A stretch of DNA of 64,000 bases from Chromatiales bacterium. Lineage in GTDB: Bacteria > Pseudomonadota > Gammaproteobacteria > UBA6429. The translations under genes were made by a program, and so were the position numbers. Below the pieces are notes generated by a model that was not told where the DNA came from, made no database searches, and saw nothing but the letters and a program-made list of their open reading frames with translations. The DNA lies in assembly GCA_027076405.1 (NCBI GenBank), contig JALTJN010000196.1:62001-126000 (forward strand). The letters run 5' to 3'. Below are positions 52,586-61,272 of this stretch, in pieces. The stretch's first letter is position 1; every line of letters begins with the position of its first letter.

Positions 52586-53083
52586 TTACAAACGGATTGC
52601 CTTTAATAAATCATCGTTGGTATAACCTTGAGTATAATCCTCAAAATCAATATCACCGGTGGCTAAATCACGATCAAATTGTTCTGCCAGGTCGCGTTGT
52701 TCCGCGATGCTACGCGCTAACTCTTCGGTGCTAATCGTTACGCGTGTAATATCAACACACATAACCTTTGATAGATTCTCAGCAATATCCACTATTGGAA
52801 TGATATTGTGCGCGTCAGTGTCAACAATATGTACATCATTGACAAATAAGCTAATGGAGTCGAACGAAACGGAAATGTCTCGTTGATCAACAAGCAGAAC
52901 GGTAGGAGTATAGAGATTAATCTTTTCACAAACACTGTCAATTTCTCCAGGCGTTAGAGGGATAGCATCATCAAATTGTGAAAAATGCTCAGTTGGTAAA
53001 TTATTGTTTTGCAGCACGCTTTCCTGAAAGTAGCGCAATGAGGCAAGCACGGTAGCGATTTCATTGTTGTTCATATTGTACAT
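52586..53083 (-). CDS. Hypothetical protein, 165 aa
   Basis: Start at 53083 has GAAGGA upstream. Met4 is an alternative. Helical, acidic C-terminus. No family recognised. Last gene of the 54.4 kb unit. Confidence 0.6.
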   Translation of the reverse strand: MYNMNNNEIATVLASLRYFQESVLQNNNLPTEHFSQFDDAIPLTPGEIDSVCEKINLYTPTVLLVDQRDISVSFDSISLFVNDVHIVDTDAHNIIPIVDIAENLSKVMCVDITRVTISTEELARSIAEQRDLAEQFDRDLATGDIDFEDYTQGYTNDDLLKAIRL

Positions 53084-53122
53084 TAGTAAAATCCTTCTAA
53101 TAATATTTAGATTAAAGATGAA

Positions 53123-53452
53123 TTAAGGTTGTTCGACTACATTGAGTACAAATTGTTTATCTTCGTGTTCAAATACATAAACACCTAAAAGTGAATAAGC
53201 AGGTTCAGAGGTACAGACTTCATGCCCATTTTGAAATAGAACCGGATCGATATAAGATTGCCCGCGATGGATGCCGTCAGAGCGTTCCTCATCAGGCACG
53301 GCGACCACTTTAATGTCCGCTTCAAACGCATCATCGAATTTATATGTAAACGTTCTAACCACTGAATCCATCTGATTAGGTACATCACCATTCAATAGTG
53401 ATTGATATTGTTCGTTGGTTTTTTGTTTAATTGATAATGTATGTGTTGGCAT
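53123..53452 (-). CDS. Hypothetical protein, 109 aa
   Basis: Beta-rich, no family recognised. Between two genes of the same unit. Confidence 0.6.
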   Translation of the reverse strand: MPTHTLSIKQKTNEQYQSLLNGDVPNQMDSVVRTFTYKFDDAFEADIKVVAVPDEERSDGIHRGQSYIDPVLFQNGHEVCTSEPAYSLLGVYVFEHEDKQFVLNVVEQP

Positions 53453-53497
53453 TGTTATCCTCAGTTATTATTATAGCAAAGTTCTTCTGGTTCGCTA

Positions 53498-54433
53498 TCA
53501 GCTATGTGAAACCAGCTCAACTTGAGTGGTATCTTTGTAAAAGGTGATTTCAAAATAACCTTTCGTGCTTTCTTCACGATTAGGATCATTAAAGAAGAGC
53601 GTTTTTCGCCAATAGTTATCAGAAATATCCCATCCCGAATCATCTTCAACTTGTAAATTAAAGTCAGTTGAGGCGACAAGATTATCGGCGATCTCTGCGC
53701 GAGCGCGTGTTAGCCAGTTATCCAGCTTATCGCCATAGTAATGAGTATCAAAAACTGACCCATGACAGTCAGAGAACCATTCTGATTGCTTTGGAGGAGT
53801 CGAATTATCGCTATGTACATAAAGACCAGTGCGCCCATCAGATTCCACATGAAGCAAGCTATCATCTTGATGAAGACCTAACGATAGGGCTGGTTGACCG
53901 TTACGGATTTCGATTACACCAGACAGACCGTACTCTTCGATAGCAAGACCTTTAACCTGTTCTGGAACGATTGAAAAATAGACGGCTTCTCTGTCTACAT
54001 TGGCAGAAAAAGTACCTGTAAATGTTTGACAGTCTTGATCGCGCAAAATAACAGATTCACTAATACGCCAATCTTTCATCGTTAGCTCCATTTCATTGAC
54101 AGATTTTAAAGGTTGCGAAGTAATTTTATAGAAGTTGTTAGAATTACTATCATCACTGTTGAGGCTATCAAAATACCATTGGCAGACAATAGCCGTTTCA
54201 TTTAATGATAATTTTGATTTGCTGATAAACGCATCTTCAAAAAATAACTTTTCTGCAATAACTGGTTCAGCATCGCTAAATTCATCCAGCATACCGGAAG
54301 TAAAAGCCTTTTTGATATAATCAAATAAATCATCATAAGCATCATCAACTGTTGCGAAAACCCTTGTAATAATTGCATCAGAGACTTTAGTTAAATGTGG
54401 CGCTTCACAATATGTAAGAGTATATAATTCCAT
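53498..54433 (-). CDS. Hypothetical protein, 311 aa
   Basis: Start set at MELYTLTYCE (54433). The frame reaches 54490 but runs through the promoter. Acidic and aromatic-rich, with IEIRNGQPALSLGLHQDDSL. No family recognised. Confidence 0.62.
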   Translation of the reverse strand: MELYTLTYCEAPHLTKVSDAIITRVFATVDDAYDDLFDYIKKAFTSGMLDEFSDAEPVIAEKLFFEDAFISKSKLSLNETAIVCQWYFDSLNSDDSNSNNFYKITSQPLKSVNEMELTMKDWRISESVILRDQDCQTFTGTFSANVDREAVYFSIVPEQVKGLAIEEYGLSGVIEIRNGQPALSLGLHQDDSLLHVESDGRTGLYVHSDNSTPPKQSEWFSDCHGSVFDTHYYGDKLDNWLTRARAEIADNLVASTDFNLQVEDDSGWDISDNYWRKTLFFNDPNREESTKGYFEITFYKDTTQVELVSHS

Positions 54434-54462
54434 GTTTATTCCTTGTCTTGATTGTTTTAACA

Positions 54463-54490
54463 AGTATGCTAAACCGGAATATTCCCGCAC
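54463..54490 (-). promoter_or_regulatory. GTGCGGGA-family promoter, 311-aa gene
   Basis: TACGTGCGGGA, 14 bases, CATACT. Confidence 0.7.
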
Positions 54491-54493
54491 GTA

Positions 54494-54784
54494 TTAATAG
54501 TTAAAATCTTTGGCAGTTTTTTTTGTGTTATCCAACTTAAACTTTCTCTTTATATTTAACCTGACAAGCCGTACATCCCTATTGCGTGATTTTTTGTCTT
54601 CTAGCAAAAAAAGAATAGCGGCTGGAATCGCGGTTAAATAAAACAAAACAGCTAGGATAAACAATAACGCGTTACTTGATGTTTCAGCGTCAAGTACAAA
54701 GGTTTTTATAGAAAACAAAATAAGGTATAAAATTATTATCAGCGCAACCAAAGCAAGCCCGTAAATAATATTAATCAATCTCAA
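54494..54784 (-). CDS. Two-helix membrane protein with TTG start
   Basis: Chosen start TTG at 54784, five bases after GGAGG that lies in the last codons of the GHKL gene. The frame extends further upstream to 54850. Two membrane segments (IIYGLALVALIIILYLILF and LLFILAVLFYLTAIPAAILF) and a basic tail. It may anchor or act with the ATPase. Confidence 0.65.
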   Translation of the reverse strand: MRLINIIYGLALVALIIILYLILFSIKTFVLDAETSSNALLFILAVLFYLTAIPAAILFLLEDKKSRNRDVRLVRLNIKRKFKLDNTKKTAKDFNY

Positions 54785-54785
54785 A

Positions 54786-56441
54786 TTAACCTCCAATCTC
54801 AGATACGATAGGCTTGTTGCCACGAAATGTAATGTTATATGATTTATCATTTAAGAGAGAGATAGGTATGTCGATCTCTGACAAAATCTCAGAAAGCAAA
54901 GCAGGAATATCAGAAGACTTAAATGCGCGTATAATATTTTCAAACCGATCAATATCGTTATCAAGTTCTCCTCTCATTTCGATACCATCCCAGAGATAAT
55001 CGAATACTTGCAATAAAGCATCATTAAATTTATTACAGGAAAGAGGGTAGTAGCAAGTTAAACCGTCAAACAAGGGTGTATCATCAACAACCAATTCATC
55101 TGAATATTTAACGCCGTTGACTTCCCATGCTGAATTAATAGTAAAGCTATCGCAAACTACAATATCAATTTCAAACTGATCTGTAGTAAAAACAACGGTA
55201 TTTTTATGATTATTGCATTCAATATCATAAAAAAAGTTTTTTTCGTTAATTCCATTTTTTAATGATGGGTGATCTTTGTGGATAAGAGTTTTGTCCAGAA
55301 TTGGTAGCCTTTTTAGGAAAGCATAAACTGGAATTGTAAAATCTTCTACATCTTCATCCAGACAGAAGAACGCACCATCAACGTCAACCAAATGAGTATC
55401 CGTTAGATCGGTCGCATTTAATAGAACACCATCTTCGTAGTCGAATGTGTTGCGCGGTACGTCAGTATAAAGACTTAAACAATCAATAGGCAAAGGGCAA
55501 TCATTTAGAAGATCGAGTCTTCTAAGGTTATAACATGAATAATAAGCCGTTTTAGAAAACTGCGCAGGCGTTACGCTAGCTTTATATTCGATTAATTGTT
55601 CTACAGCCACTTTATGTATAGATGTTCTTAATAATTCGAACGCATTATCACTATCGAATAATTGATCTCTGTCAGGACTTCTTAGTGGTAACACGTTATT
55701 TAAAAAAACGATTACATTAGATGGTTTAGAATAATGAATAAGTGCAGGAGATTCTAGTCTAAAGCCTTGCGAAAATATATGTCCAATATCTGTAGATAAA
55801 GTAAAGACGCCTTCTTTTTGCTCAGGAAATTTTAAAAGCCCATATTCAAATGGAATAAGAGATGGATCATTGGTTAAGAATACCGGCGTTGCAGTAACAC
55901 CATTAATACTTGTTTTAATAGGAAACCCTATTAAAAAATCATTCACCTTCTCCTCATAAGAGACGTTATGCGAATGCGAAAATAGAGATGTCACTGCCTC
56001 GTTATAATCACATTTTAAATGTAATATGATCTCTGTGCCGTCATTATAGTCAGAGTCTTGTATCGCTACAGCTTTCCCTTCTAATAGCTCATTAGTATTG
56101 ATATAAGCATATTTACCAGCGGAAGTGATCTCAATAAAATGAGAGGCGAAGAATAAACTCATAACGCCAATACCATAAGGGTTGTCTTGAGCAATAATAT
56201 CGCTGCTCCAGCCGCTCTTACCTGATGTAAAGAAAGCACTGTAGTCGGAAAATCCTTTGCCGTTATCCTTAATTCGTAGTGTGAGGTTTTCGGGTTCATG
56301 TTCGACAACAATATGATCTGCCCCCGCACGCCGGGCATTTTGCAACACTTCTTTTAAAAACGTTATTTTATTTGTAAATTGATGCTCTTGGCTGCGAAGT
56401 AGTCCGTGACGGTCAAAATCAAGTTTATATGATGTGTTCAT
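54786..56441 (-). CDS. GHKL (Hsp90-like) ATPase, 551 aa
   Basis: The N-terminal ATPase fold is clear: FLKEVLQNARRAGAD (N box, Asn binding Mg), IKDNGKGFSD (G1 box) and NPYGIGVMSLFF (G2 box), followed by a transducer-like region. The C-terminal 250 residues match nothing I know. Related to Hsp90/MutL/MORC-like ATPases. A membrane protein follows immediately, so a membrane-associated chaperone or defence-like role is possible but unproved. Confidence 0.8.
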   Translation of the reverse strand: MNTSYKLDFDRHGLLRSQEHQFTNKITFLKEVLQNARRAGADHIVVEHEPENLTLRIKDNGKGFSDYSAFFTSGKSGWSSDIIAQDNPYGIGVMSLFFASHFIEITSAGKYAYINTNELLEGKAVAIQDSDYNDGTEIILHLKCDYNEAVTSLFSHSHNVSYEEKVNDFLIGFPIKTSINGVTATPVFLTNDPSLIPFEYGLLKFPEQKEGVFTLSTDIGHIFSQGFRLESPALIHYSKPSNVIVFLNNVLPLRSPDRDQLFDSDNAFELLRTSIHKVAVEQLIEYKASVTPAQFSKTAYYSCYNLRRLDLLNDCPLPIDCLSLYTDVPRNTFDYEDGVLLNATDLTDTHLVDVDGAFFCLDEDVEDFTIPVYAFLKRLPILDKTLIHKDHPSLKNGINEKNFFYDIECNNHKNTVVFTTDQFEIDIVVCDSFTINSAWEVNGVKYSDELVVDDTPLFDGLTCYYPLSCNKFNDALLQVFDYLWDGIEMRGELDNDIDRFENIIRAFKSSDIPALLSEILSEIDIPISLLNDKSYNITFRGNKPIVSEIGG

Positions 56442-56467
56442 AAATATCTCTCCTCTATTGAGAGATA

Positions 56468-56495
56468 AGTATTACAAATCAATATGATCCCGCAC
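56468..56495 (-). promoter_or_regulatory. GTGCGGGA-family promoter, GHKL operon
   Basis: AGTGCGGGA, 14 bases ending TGT, AATACT. Confidence 0.68.
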
Positions 56496-56573
56496 TCCTT
56501 TTAATAAAAAACTATTTAGAAGCGATATTTTTCAAACGCCTACAGCGTCTCCTAAAATAAGCCTTCTTTTTAA

Positions 56574-57212
56574 TTATTTGTTTAATAATGACGCATCAAG
56601 CAAAAGGCAACTAAGTTTTTTGATTTTTTCAGGTGCATCAGTACATAATTTATACAAAGTCACCGAGAATATACCTTTGTTTTTATGGATTAAATCTAGG
56701 AAGAGATTGGACTTATCACTAAGATCCCTACCTATGTGGCAAGTAGGCTCTAATTTAGCTGTTAATTGATAGGCACTAAGGTTGTTCGCCATGACATAAC
56801 CATGTAACGACTGAATACATGATTTGGCATCAGATTTAAACGCTTTTAGCCTTGTGCATTTTTGTGTACGAAGTGCAAGCGTATAAACCTGATCATCATT
56901 ATTTGAGATAGGATCATAAATAGCGCTAAGGCAATTTATAGATAAAAGTGTTTTTGTTGGCGAACCCAAAGCATCACCCTGGCTAGTAGTATTTTTGTTA
57001 TTGGTAATAGCTTCTTGCGCATGATCGGTATCTTTTTCTTCTGGTTCGGTCGTATTAAAAGCTGAATCAATCCCTTCACCAAGCGAATTAAGACCATCTG
57101 CTGCCGCATCAGTTACACTTTCAAATAAAGTAACAGTGTTATCCCATATTTCGTTAGCAAATAATGGGGATACAAATAACAAAATTAATATAAAAATCAC
57201 TGTATTTTTCAT
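56574..57212 (-). CDS. Exported protein, 212 aa, unknown
   Basis: Signal peptide MKNTVIFILILLFVSPLFAN with likely cleavage after LFA. Mature Cys pattern (NCLSAIYD, KCTRLK, SCIQSLH, TCHIG) suggests disulfides in the periplasm. No family recognised. Confidence 0.65.
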   Translation of the reverse strand: MKNTVIFILILLFVSPLFANEIWDNTVTLFESVTDAAADGLNSLGEGIDSAFNTTEPEEKDTDHAQEAITNNKNTTSQGDALGSPTKTLLSINCLSAIYDPISNNDDQVYTLALRTQKCTRLKAFKSDAKSCIQSLHGYVMANNLSAYQLTAKLEPTCHIGRDLSDKSNLFLDLIHKNKGIFSVTLYKLCTDAPEKIKKLSCLLLDASLLNK

Positions 57213-57231
57213 AGGTTATCCTTGTTAATCT

Positions 57232-57426
57232 TTAACATACATCCACGCTTGTTAGCTGGTAAACATCTTTCCACTGGCTACTACAAGATAAACATTTTAC
57301 CCGTTGGTCAGCATAGAGGGAATCAACGTTAAATCCCCCGGACGATTCTATTGATTCGCTTTGGCAATAAGGACAGCGGTTACCACCGCCATCAATATAT
57401 CTTTTTATCTCTATATCAGTAAGCAT
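57232..57426 (-). CDS. Zinc-ribbon protein, 64 aa
   Basis: CPYCQSES and CLSCSSQW form two CxxC knuckles of a zinc ribbon, in the style of small phage and plasmid zinc-finger proteins. Probably binds nucleic acid or a transcription complex. Confidence 0.72.
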   Translation of the reverse strand: MLTDIEIKRYIDGGGNRCPYCQSESIESSGGFNVDSLYADQRVKCLSCSSQWKDVYQLTSVDVC

Positions 57427-57455
57427 TGTTTTTCCTTTAGTAGTGTATTGGAAAA

Positions 57456-58511
57456 TTATTCTGGTTTATATTCGAGTTGATTTAATGTGCATTCAGATGC
57501 CAAAACATCATCGCGTTCATTCAGATAGACTGGTTCATAAAGCGCATTAGATTTAACAACGGCATTTAGATATCTAACTTCGATAACAGAATGAATTGGC
57601 GGTATGGATTTATTAGAGGGTATAGTAACATTCCCTACAATGACGATATTATTATTGCTGTCTAACACTGACATTTTAACGCTTCGCTTAAGATTGTGTT
57701 CATGCACAATAACAGAGCAGGTTTTGTAAAACTTGTGCTTAAGCTGTGTTCCACCTGTATGTGGGCGACCACCAGTATAAGGTGAATATTGATCACGAAA
57801 AACAACGCCTTCGCGTGAATTTTTCTGAAACTCATTTAATGCTTGTAGTTTTTCATCAGTCGTAAAATAAACAGGTACACGTACAATATGTTTATTAGGT
57901 TGCTTATCTAAAAACAGGCTTAAACGTTTATATCTCTCTGCAAATGAGAGCGTTGTAATATCAACGCCCTCAATTCTAACAGCATCAAATGCATATAATG
58001 TATCACCAATAGATTCACCATCGATTATGCTATCAGTGTTCTTGTAAGCCTCTGCTATAGGCGTGGGTATAGCAACATACATACCACGTTTATTAATCCC
58101 TTGAGGCTTGTCTGACGTATAATCAACCATTTTTCGCTGCCCGTTGATTTTTTCCTGCAACACAAAATCATCATTTTGACAAAGTTTAATAGCTTCGCTT
58201 GCATTGATTGAATTAGGTTGTTGTGGATCAATGCCGGAATGAACACCATTGTTGACCAGCATGGTATATGCAGACGTATCGCTTCCGATTTCTTTGTAGC
58301 CACCCTTGAGTTTAGCTTTAATTTTTTTTGTGAAAAGCTTCTTGGCGGTTTGTAGATCAACAGGGTTTGCGGTCAGGTTTTTACCTGTTAATGTTGAACC
58401 AATTCGCCCGTTGAGATAGCTTACAATGAAGCCATCATCAACAGATTTAATATGAAGTTGATATTCTGCGTTTCGAGTGCCGGTTGTATTTTGTAGGGTA
58501 ATAGATTCCAT
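57456..58511 (-). CDS. WGR-domain ATP-dependent DNA ligase
   Basis: 351 residues. A WGR-like N-terminal domain (about 1-72: SYLNGRIGS, LFTKKIKAKLKGGYKEIG) precedes a nucleotidyltransferase core: KINGQR with nucleophile Lys121, IDGES (163-167), EGVVFRD (234-240) and LKHKFYK (257-263). An OB-like C-domain follows (VGNVTIPSNKSIPPIHSVIE). Seals nicks with ATP. WGR plus ligase is an uncommon architecture. With FEN, clamp, primase and SSB it completes a lagging-strand set. Confidence 0.85.
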   Translation of the reverse strand: MESITLQNTTGTRNAEYQLHIKSVDDGFIVSYLNGRIGSTLTGKNLTANPVDLQTAKKLFTKKIKAKLKGGYKEIGSDTSAYTMLVNNGVHSGIDPQQPNSINASEAIKLCQNDDFVLQEKINGQRKMVDYTSDKPQGINKRGMYVAIPTPIAEAYKNTDSIIDGESIGDTLYAFDAVRIEGVDITTLSFAERYKRLSLFLDKQPNKHIVRVPVYFTTDEKLQALNEFQKNSREGVVFRDQYSPYTGGRPHTGGTQLKHKFYKTCSVIVHEHNLKRSVKMSVLDSNNNIVIVGNVTIPSNKSIPPIHSVIEVRYLNAVVKSNALYEPVYLNERDDVLASECTLNQLEYKPE

Positions 58512-58525
58512 TGTGCATCCTTTAA

Positions 58526-58852
58526 TTAATGTAGCATTTCGGCTGAGATCACACGCTTTGACAAATCATAGTAAGATGATTCATCCATGTAAGCTGCTTT
58601 TGCGAGGCGCACAGCTTCCGGGGTTGGGTGTTTTCTGGCGTGTTGGCGCACTAATCGCGTAAACCGATGAGTGCTAAAACTGCTATTTTTAACTAAATGA
58701 TCCTTATAGATAGACGCAAGACCTACAAAATTAGTGCTTCGCTTACCATCCTTCGTATAGAGTGGAATGTAATCAATATTTTTATTCAAATCCTGTGAGT
58801 TAATATAGACAGTAAACCCCCATATATCTTTCATTTTAATAATAGTATTCAT
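58526..58852 (-). CDS. Hypothetical protein, 108 aa
   Basis: Basic C-terminus (LVRQHARKHPTPEAVRLAK). Start overlaps the upstream stop by one base. No family recognised. Confidence 0.6.
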   Translation of the reverse strand: MNTIIKMKDIWGFTVYINSQDLNKNIDYIPLYTKDGKRSTNFVGLASIYKDHLVKNSSFSTHRFTRLVRQHARKHPTPEAVRLAKAAYMDESSYYDLSKRVISAEMLH

Positions 58853-59079
58853 TATGTGCCCTGTTCAGTTGTAGTAAATTTTTCAAGCGATATTTTAAGC
58901 GAACCTTGCCATGCCGCACTTAATTTTCGACTTTGCCCCAGGTAAACATTAAAAGTCTCATTCTTTTTGATATTACGTGGGACGCAAGCTCTGTATATAT
59001 GGAGCGGATGACCTGCTACATCAAAATCATCATAGCCATGTTTTGAAGTGACAAGTTTTATATTTATTTTTGTTGGCAT
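58852..59079 (-). CDS. Hypothetical protein, 75 aa
   Basis: Basic, beta-like, no family recognised. In the same unit as the ligase. Confidence 0.58.
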   Translation of the reverse strand: MPTKINIKLVTSKHGYDDFDVAGHPLHIYRACVPRNIKKNETFNVYLGQSRKLSAAWQGSLKISLEKFTTTEQGT

Positions 59080-59124
59080 ATTATTACCTAAATTTAGTAA
59101 AACACGTTTAAAATTAGCGCAAGC

Positions 59125-59352
59125 CTAATCTTTACAATCAAAATTTACATTATCCAGGAAATGCGGATCACTATGATTTAACTTAATCCATCTGGTGACG
59201 TGTTTTTGATAATCGCAGTGCATTTCTACAAGGTGTTCCGGTAACACATCGCCAGTTGTTATTTCTGGAAAGTTCTCTGCGATAACATCCCAAAAAGCAA
59301 GTTCTGCATCATGTATCGCGTTATTAATTCTTTTTTTGTTTATGTTGGACAT
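59125..59352 (-). CDS. Hypothetical protein, 75 aa
   Basis: Helical (INNAIHDAELAFWDVIAENF). No family recognised. Confidence 0.58.
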   Translation of the reverse strand: MSNINKKRINNAIHDAELAFWDVIAENFPEITTGDVLPEHLVEMHCDYQKHVTRWIKLNHSDPHFLDNVNFDCKD

Positions 59353-59360
59353 AATATTCC

Positions 59361-59519
59361 TTATCGCTCAAATCCGATGGAAAAAATCATGCGTGCTAGT
59401 TTCCGCTTGCGTAGCTGTTCTGGTGTTAAACTGGACTCATGCCGTAATATTTTAACAAGTCTCTTCTTATTGGAGGCTGCTGACGTAATGTTTGGTAATA
59501 TCACTTGATTTGTCTGCAT
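59361..59519 (-). CDS. Small protein, 52 aa
   Basis: Starts MQTNQVILPN, has AGGA upstream, and ends FSIGFER. Basic helical middle (KKRLVKILRHESSLTPEQL). First gene after the 59.58 kb promoter. No family recognised. Confidence 0.55.
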   Translation of the reverse strand: MQTNQVILPNITSAASNKKRLVKILRHESSLTPEQLRKRKLARMIFSIGFER

Positions 59520-59560
59520 ATTTAACATTCCTGTGCGCATTTATAAGATATTCAAATAAG

Positions 59561-59588
59561 ATAATGTCAAATGAGATTATTCCCGCAC
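59561..59588 (-). promoter_or_regulatory. GTGCGGGA-family promoter, ligase unit
   Basis: GCGTGCGGGA, 14 bases ending TGA, CATTAT. Confidence 0.68.
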
Positions 59589-59593
59589 GCTTA

Positions 59594-59773
59594 TTACGAT
59601 GTTTTTTCTTCTTTAAGCTCGCTGTAAATTGTGTCCAATGAGTCGTATAGATCGCTCAAAATATCTCTAATACTGCCTTGATCGAGAGTTAATCCTTTGT
59701 CTAGATCGTTTAAAGTAGAACTCGTAGTAAACATACAGTCATCGAGCAGGTCTATCGCTTTAGTAGTAGCCAT
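59594..59773 (-). CDS. Small acidic protein, 59 aa
   Basis: MATTKAIDLLDDCMFT... ending ELKEEKTS, with AAAGGA before ATG. Last gene of the 60.8 kb unit, its stop only six bases from the next promoter. Function unknown. Confidence 0.6.
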   Translation of the reverse strand: MATTKAIDLLDDCMFTTSSTLNDLDKGLTLDQGSIRDILSDLYDSLDTIYSELKEEKTS

Positions 59774-59791
59774 TGTGTATCCTTTATATGT

Positions 59792-60319
59792 CTAGTAATA
59801 TTCAACAAACACGGAGTTGGTATCTTGATTGCAAGCCCAGTTAATTGCTTTTTCTACGTCATTTAAACTGGTTGCAACTAAAACTTCATTACCATAATCA
59901 TCCATACCCCAAATACAATTTAATTCTTTATCTGGGTGCAGAGAAACCGATCCAATTATGACGAATTGATTTTGCGTAAGAAGCCCGATAACGGTAGCCA
60001 TGTCAAACGTTGACAATGGATGATTAAAACCATTTATCGATGTTATTTTGACGTGTTCTTGCTGGAGCGTTTGCGTCCGAACGTAGTCTTTCAATGTATC
60101 CGTTAATGGTGGTAAATATTTATCGGTGACTGAGGTAAGTACAGTTAAATTATCAAAACCTGCTTGGTTAAGTAGCATCTTTGCATGAATACTGAGATGT
60201 CGAAACTCCTCGCCAGCCCAAACAGGATCATTATAAACACCAAGTTTAAGTTGGTATTTTACAATTTCTGCATGTAATTCAATTCGTAGAGCAAGTAATT
60301 CGCTATATTCAATGTACAT
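59792..60319 (-). CDS. Hypothetical protein, 175 aa
   Basis: Helical N-half (about 1-60), then a region with VIIGSVSLHPDKELNCIWGM. No family recognised. Confidence 0.6.
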   Translation of the reverse strand: MYIEYSELLALRIELHAEIVKYQLKLGVYNDPVWAGEEFRHLSIHAKMLLNQAGFDNLTVLTSVTDKYLPPLTDTLKDYVRTQTLQQEHVKITSINGFNHPLSTFDMATVIGLLTQNQFVIIGSVSLHPDKELNCIWGMDDYGNEVLVATSLNDVEKAINWACNQDTNSVFVEYY

Positions 60320-60341
60320 AGTAACCTCAATAATTTAGAAA

Positions 60342-60761
60342 CTAAGCTGCTTTTTTTGAAACGTTTTTTTGTTGCCAGAATAGATATTCATTTCGTATGA
60401 CGTGACGGACGACCTTTAATTGGTAATAAATTGTTTTGGCTATTTTTGCATCAAGAACTAAGCCGTCATAATCACGATCAATAAGTGATGTGCTAACCAT
60501 TTCGCCTGCATTTTTCAGTCTGTTTTTTAGCTTAGTGGCGAGCATTATCAGTTCTTTATGGCTAATCACTAAGTCCTTAATAATAGCGTTGACTTCTGGA
60601 ACACTAAGGGTTTTATAGTGACCAATCTTTCTTTCACAGCCTGTCGCTTTGTTTTTTATGCAGCGTGAGGCTAACCCAATGCCAGAGATAGTTAGTTGTT
60701 GAGTTAAAGCGGATAAGTGCTTTTCTAAATCGCTATAACCATTGATTTTCTTTCTACGCAT
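60342..60761 (-). CDS. Hypothetical basic protein, 139 aa
   Basis: Helical, Lys-rich ends (MRRKKINGYS, KNVSKKAA), possibly nucleic-acid binding. First gene of its unit. Confidence 0.6.
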   Translation of the reverse strand: MRRKKINGYSDLEKHLSALTQQLTISGIGLASRCIKNKATGCERKIGHYKTLSVPEVNAIIKDLVISHKELIMLATKLKNRLKNAGEMVSTSLIDRDYDGLVLDAKIAKTIYYQLKVVRHVIRNEYLFWQQKNVSKKAA

Positions 60762-60794
60762 GATATCTGCCTTATCAAGTTATTGTGTAAGGCT

Positions 60795-60822
60795 AGTATC
60801 TCAAGTGTGATTATTCCCGCAC
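60795..60822 (-). promoter_or_regulatory. GTGCGGGA-family promoter, 60.8 kb unit
   Basis: GCGTGCGGGA, 14 bases ending TGA, GATACT. Confidence 0.7.
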
Positions 60823-60915
60823 GCATAAACATTGAAAAATTGACGTGATGCGAATATCTTATGTCTATGGTGTTTCTTAAATTCTTAGAAAAAGTTATTT
60901 TTATAACCATAAAAA

Positions 60916-61248
60916 TTATTCTTCAAAGGCGGGCAGACAAGCATATATTGTCGCATCACAATCAAATTCAATCATCCGATAACCCGCTTCATAGGCGTTT
61001 ATAACGATATTGTCGAAACTATCACTATGCCCGATAAATCCATTGTTGGTTTCAATATCATCATAGAGCTTAACGAAGTACCCAGTATCACGTTTCATTA
61101 CCATTTGACACTCAGAATCATTGGCAAGCGAATCTAAGCCAATAATGTCGCCAGGACTAAGGTGGGCTGTTGAGATACTAATAACACGGTAGCTGTCCTG
61201 TGAGGCGGCTAGTGGATGCCTTAAGTTTGCAGTAATTGTTTTACTCAT
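60916..61248 (-). CDS. Hypothetical protein, 110 aa
   Basis: Acidic, follows the PP-loop enzyme by 24 bases, so co-transcribed. No family recognised. Confidence 0.6.
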   Translation of the reverse strand: MSKTITANLRHPLAASQDSYRVISISTAHLSPGDIIGLDSLANDSECQMVMKRDTGYFVKLYDDIETNNGFIGHSDSFDNIVINAYEAGYRMIEFDCDATIYACLPAFEE

Positions 61249-61272
61249 AATTTTATTCCTTATGTGATTTGT

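Noticed and set aside
34531..56555. Shared short string GTCTCCTAAAATAAG near 34.53 and 56.55 kb
   Set aside because: Only 15 bases, different contexts and no further similarity, so probably chance in AT-rich DNA.
59311..59508. Plus-strand 65-codon frame
   Set aside because: It lies opposite the better supported 52-aa minus-strand gene and has no promoter or ribosome site of note.
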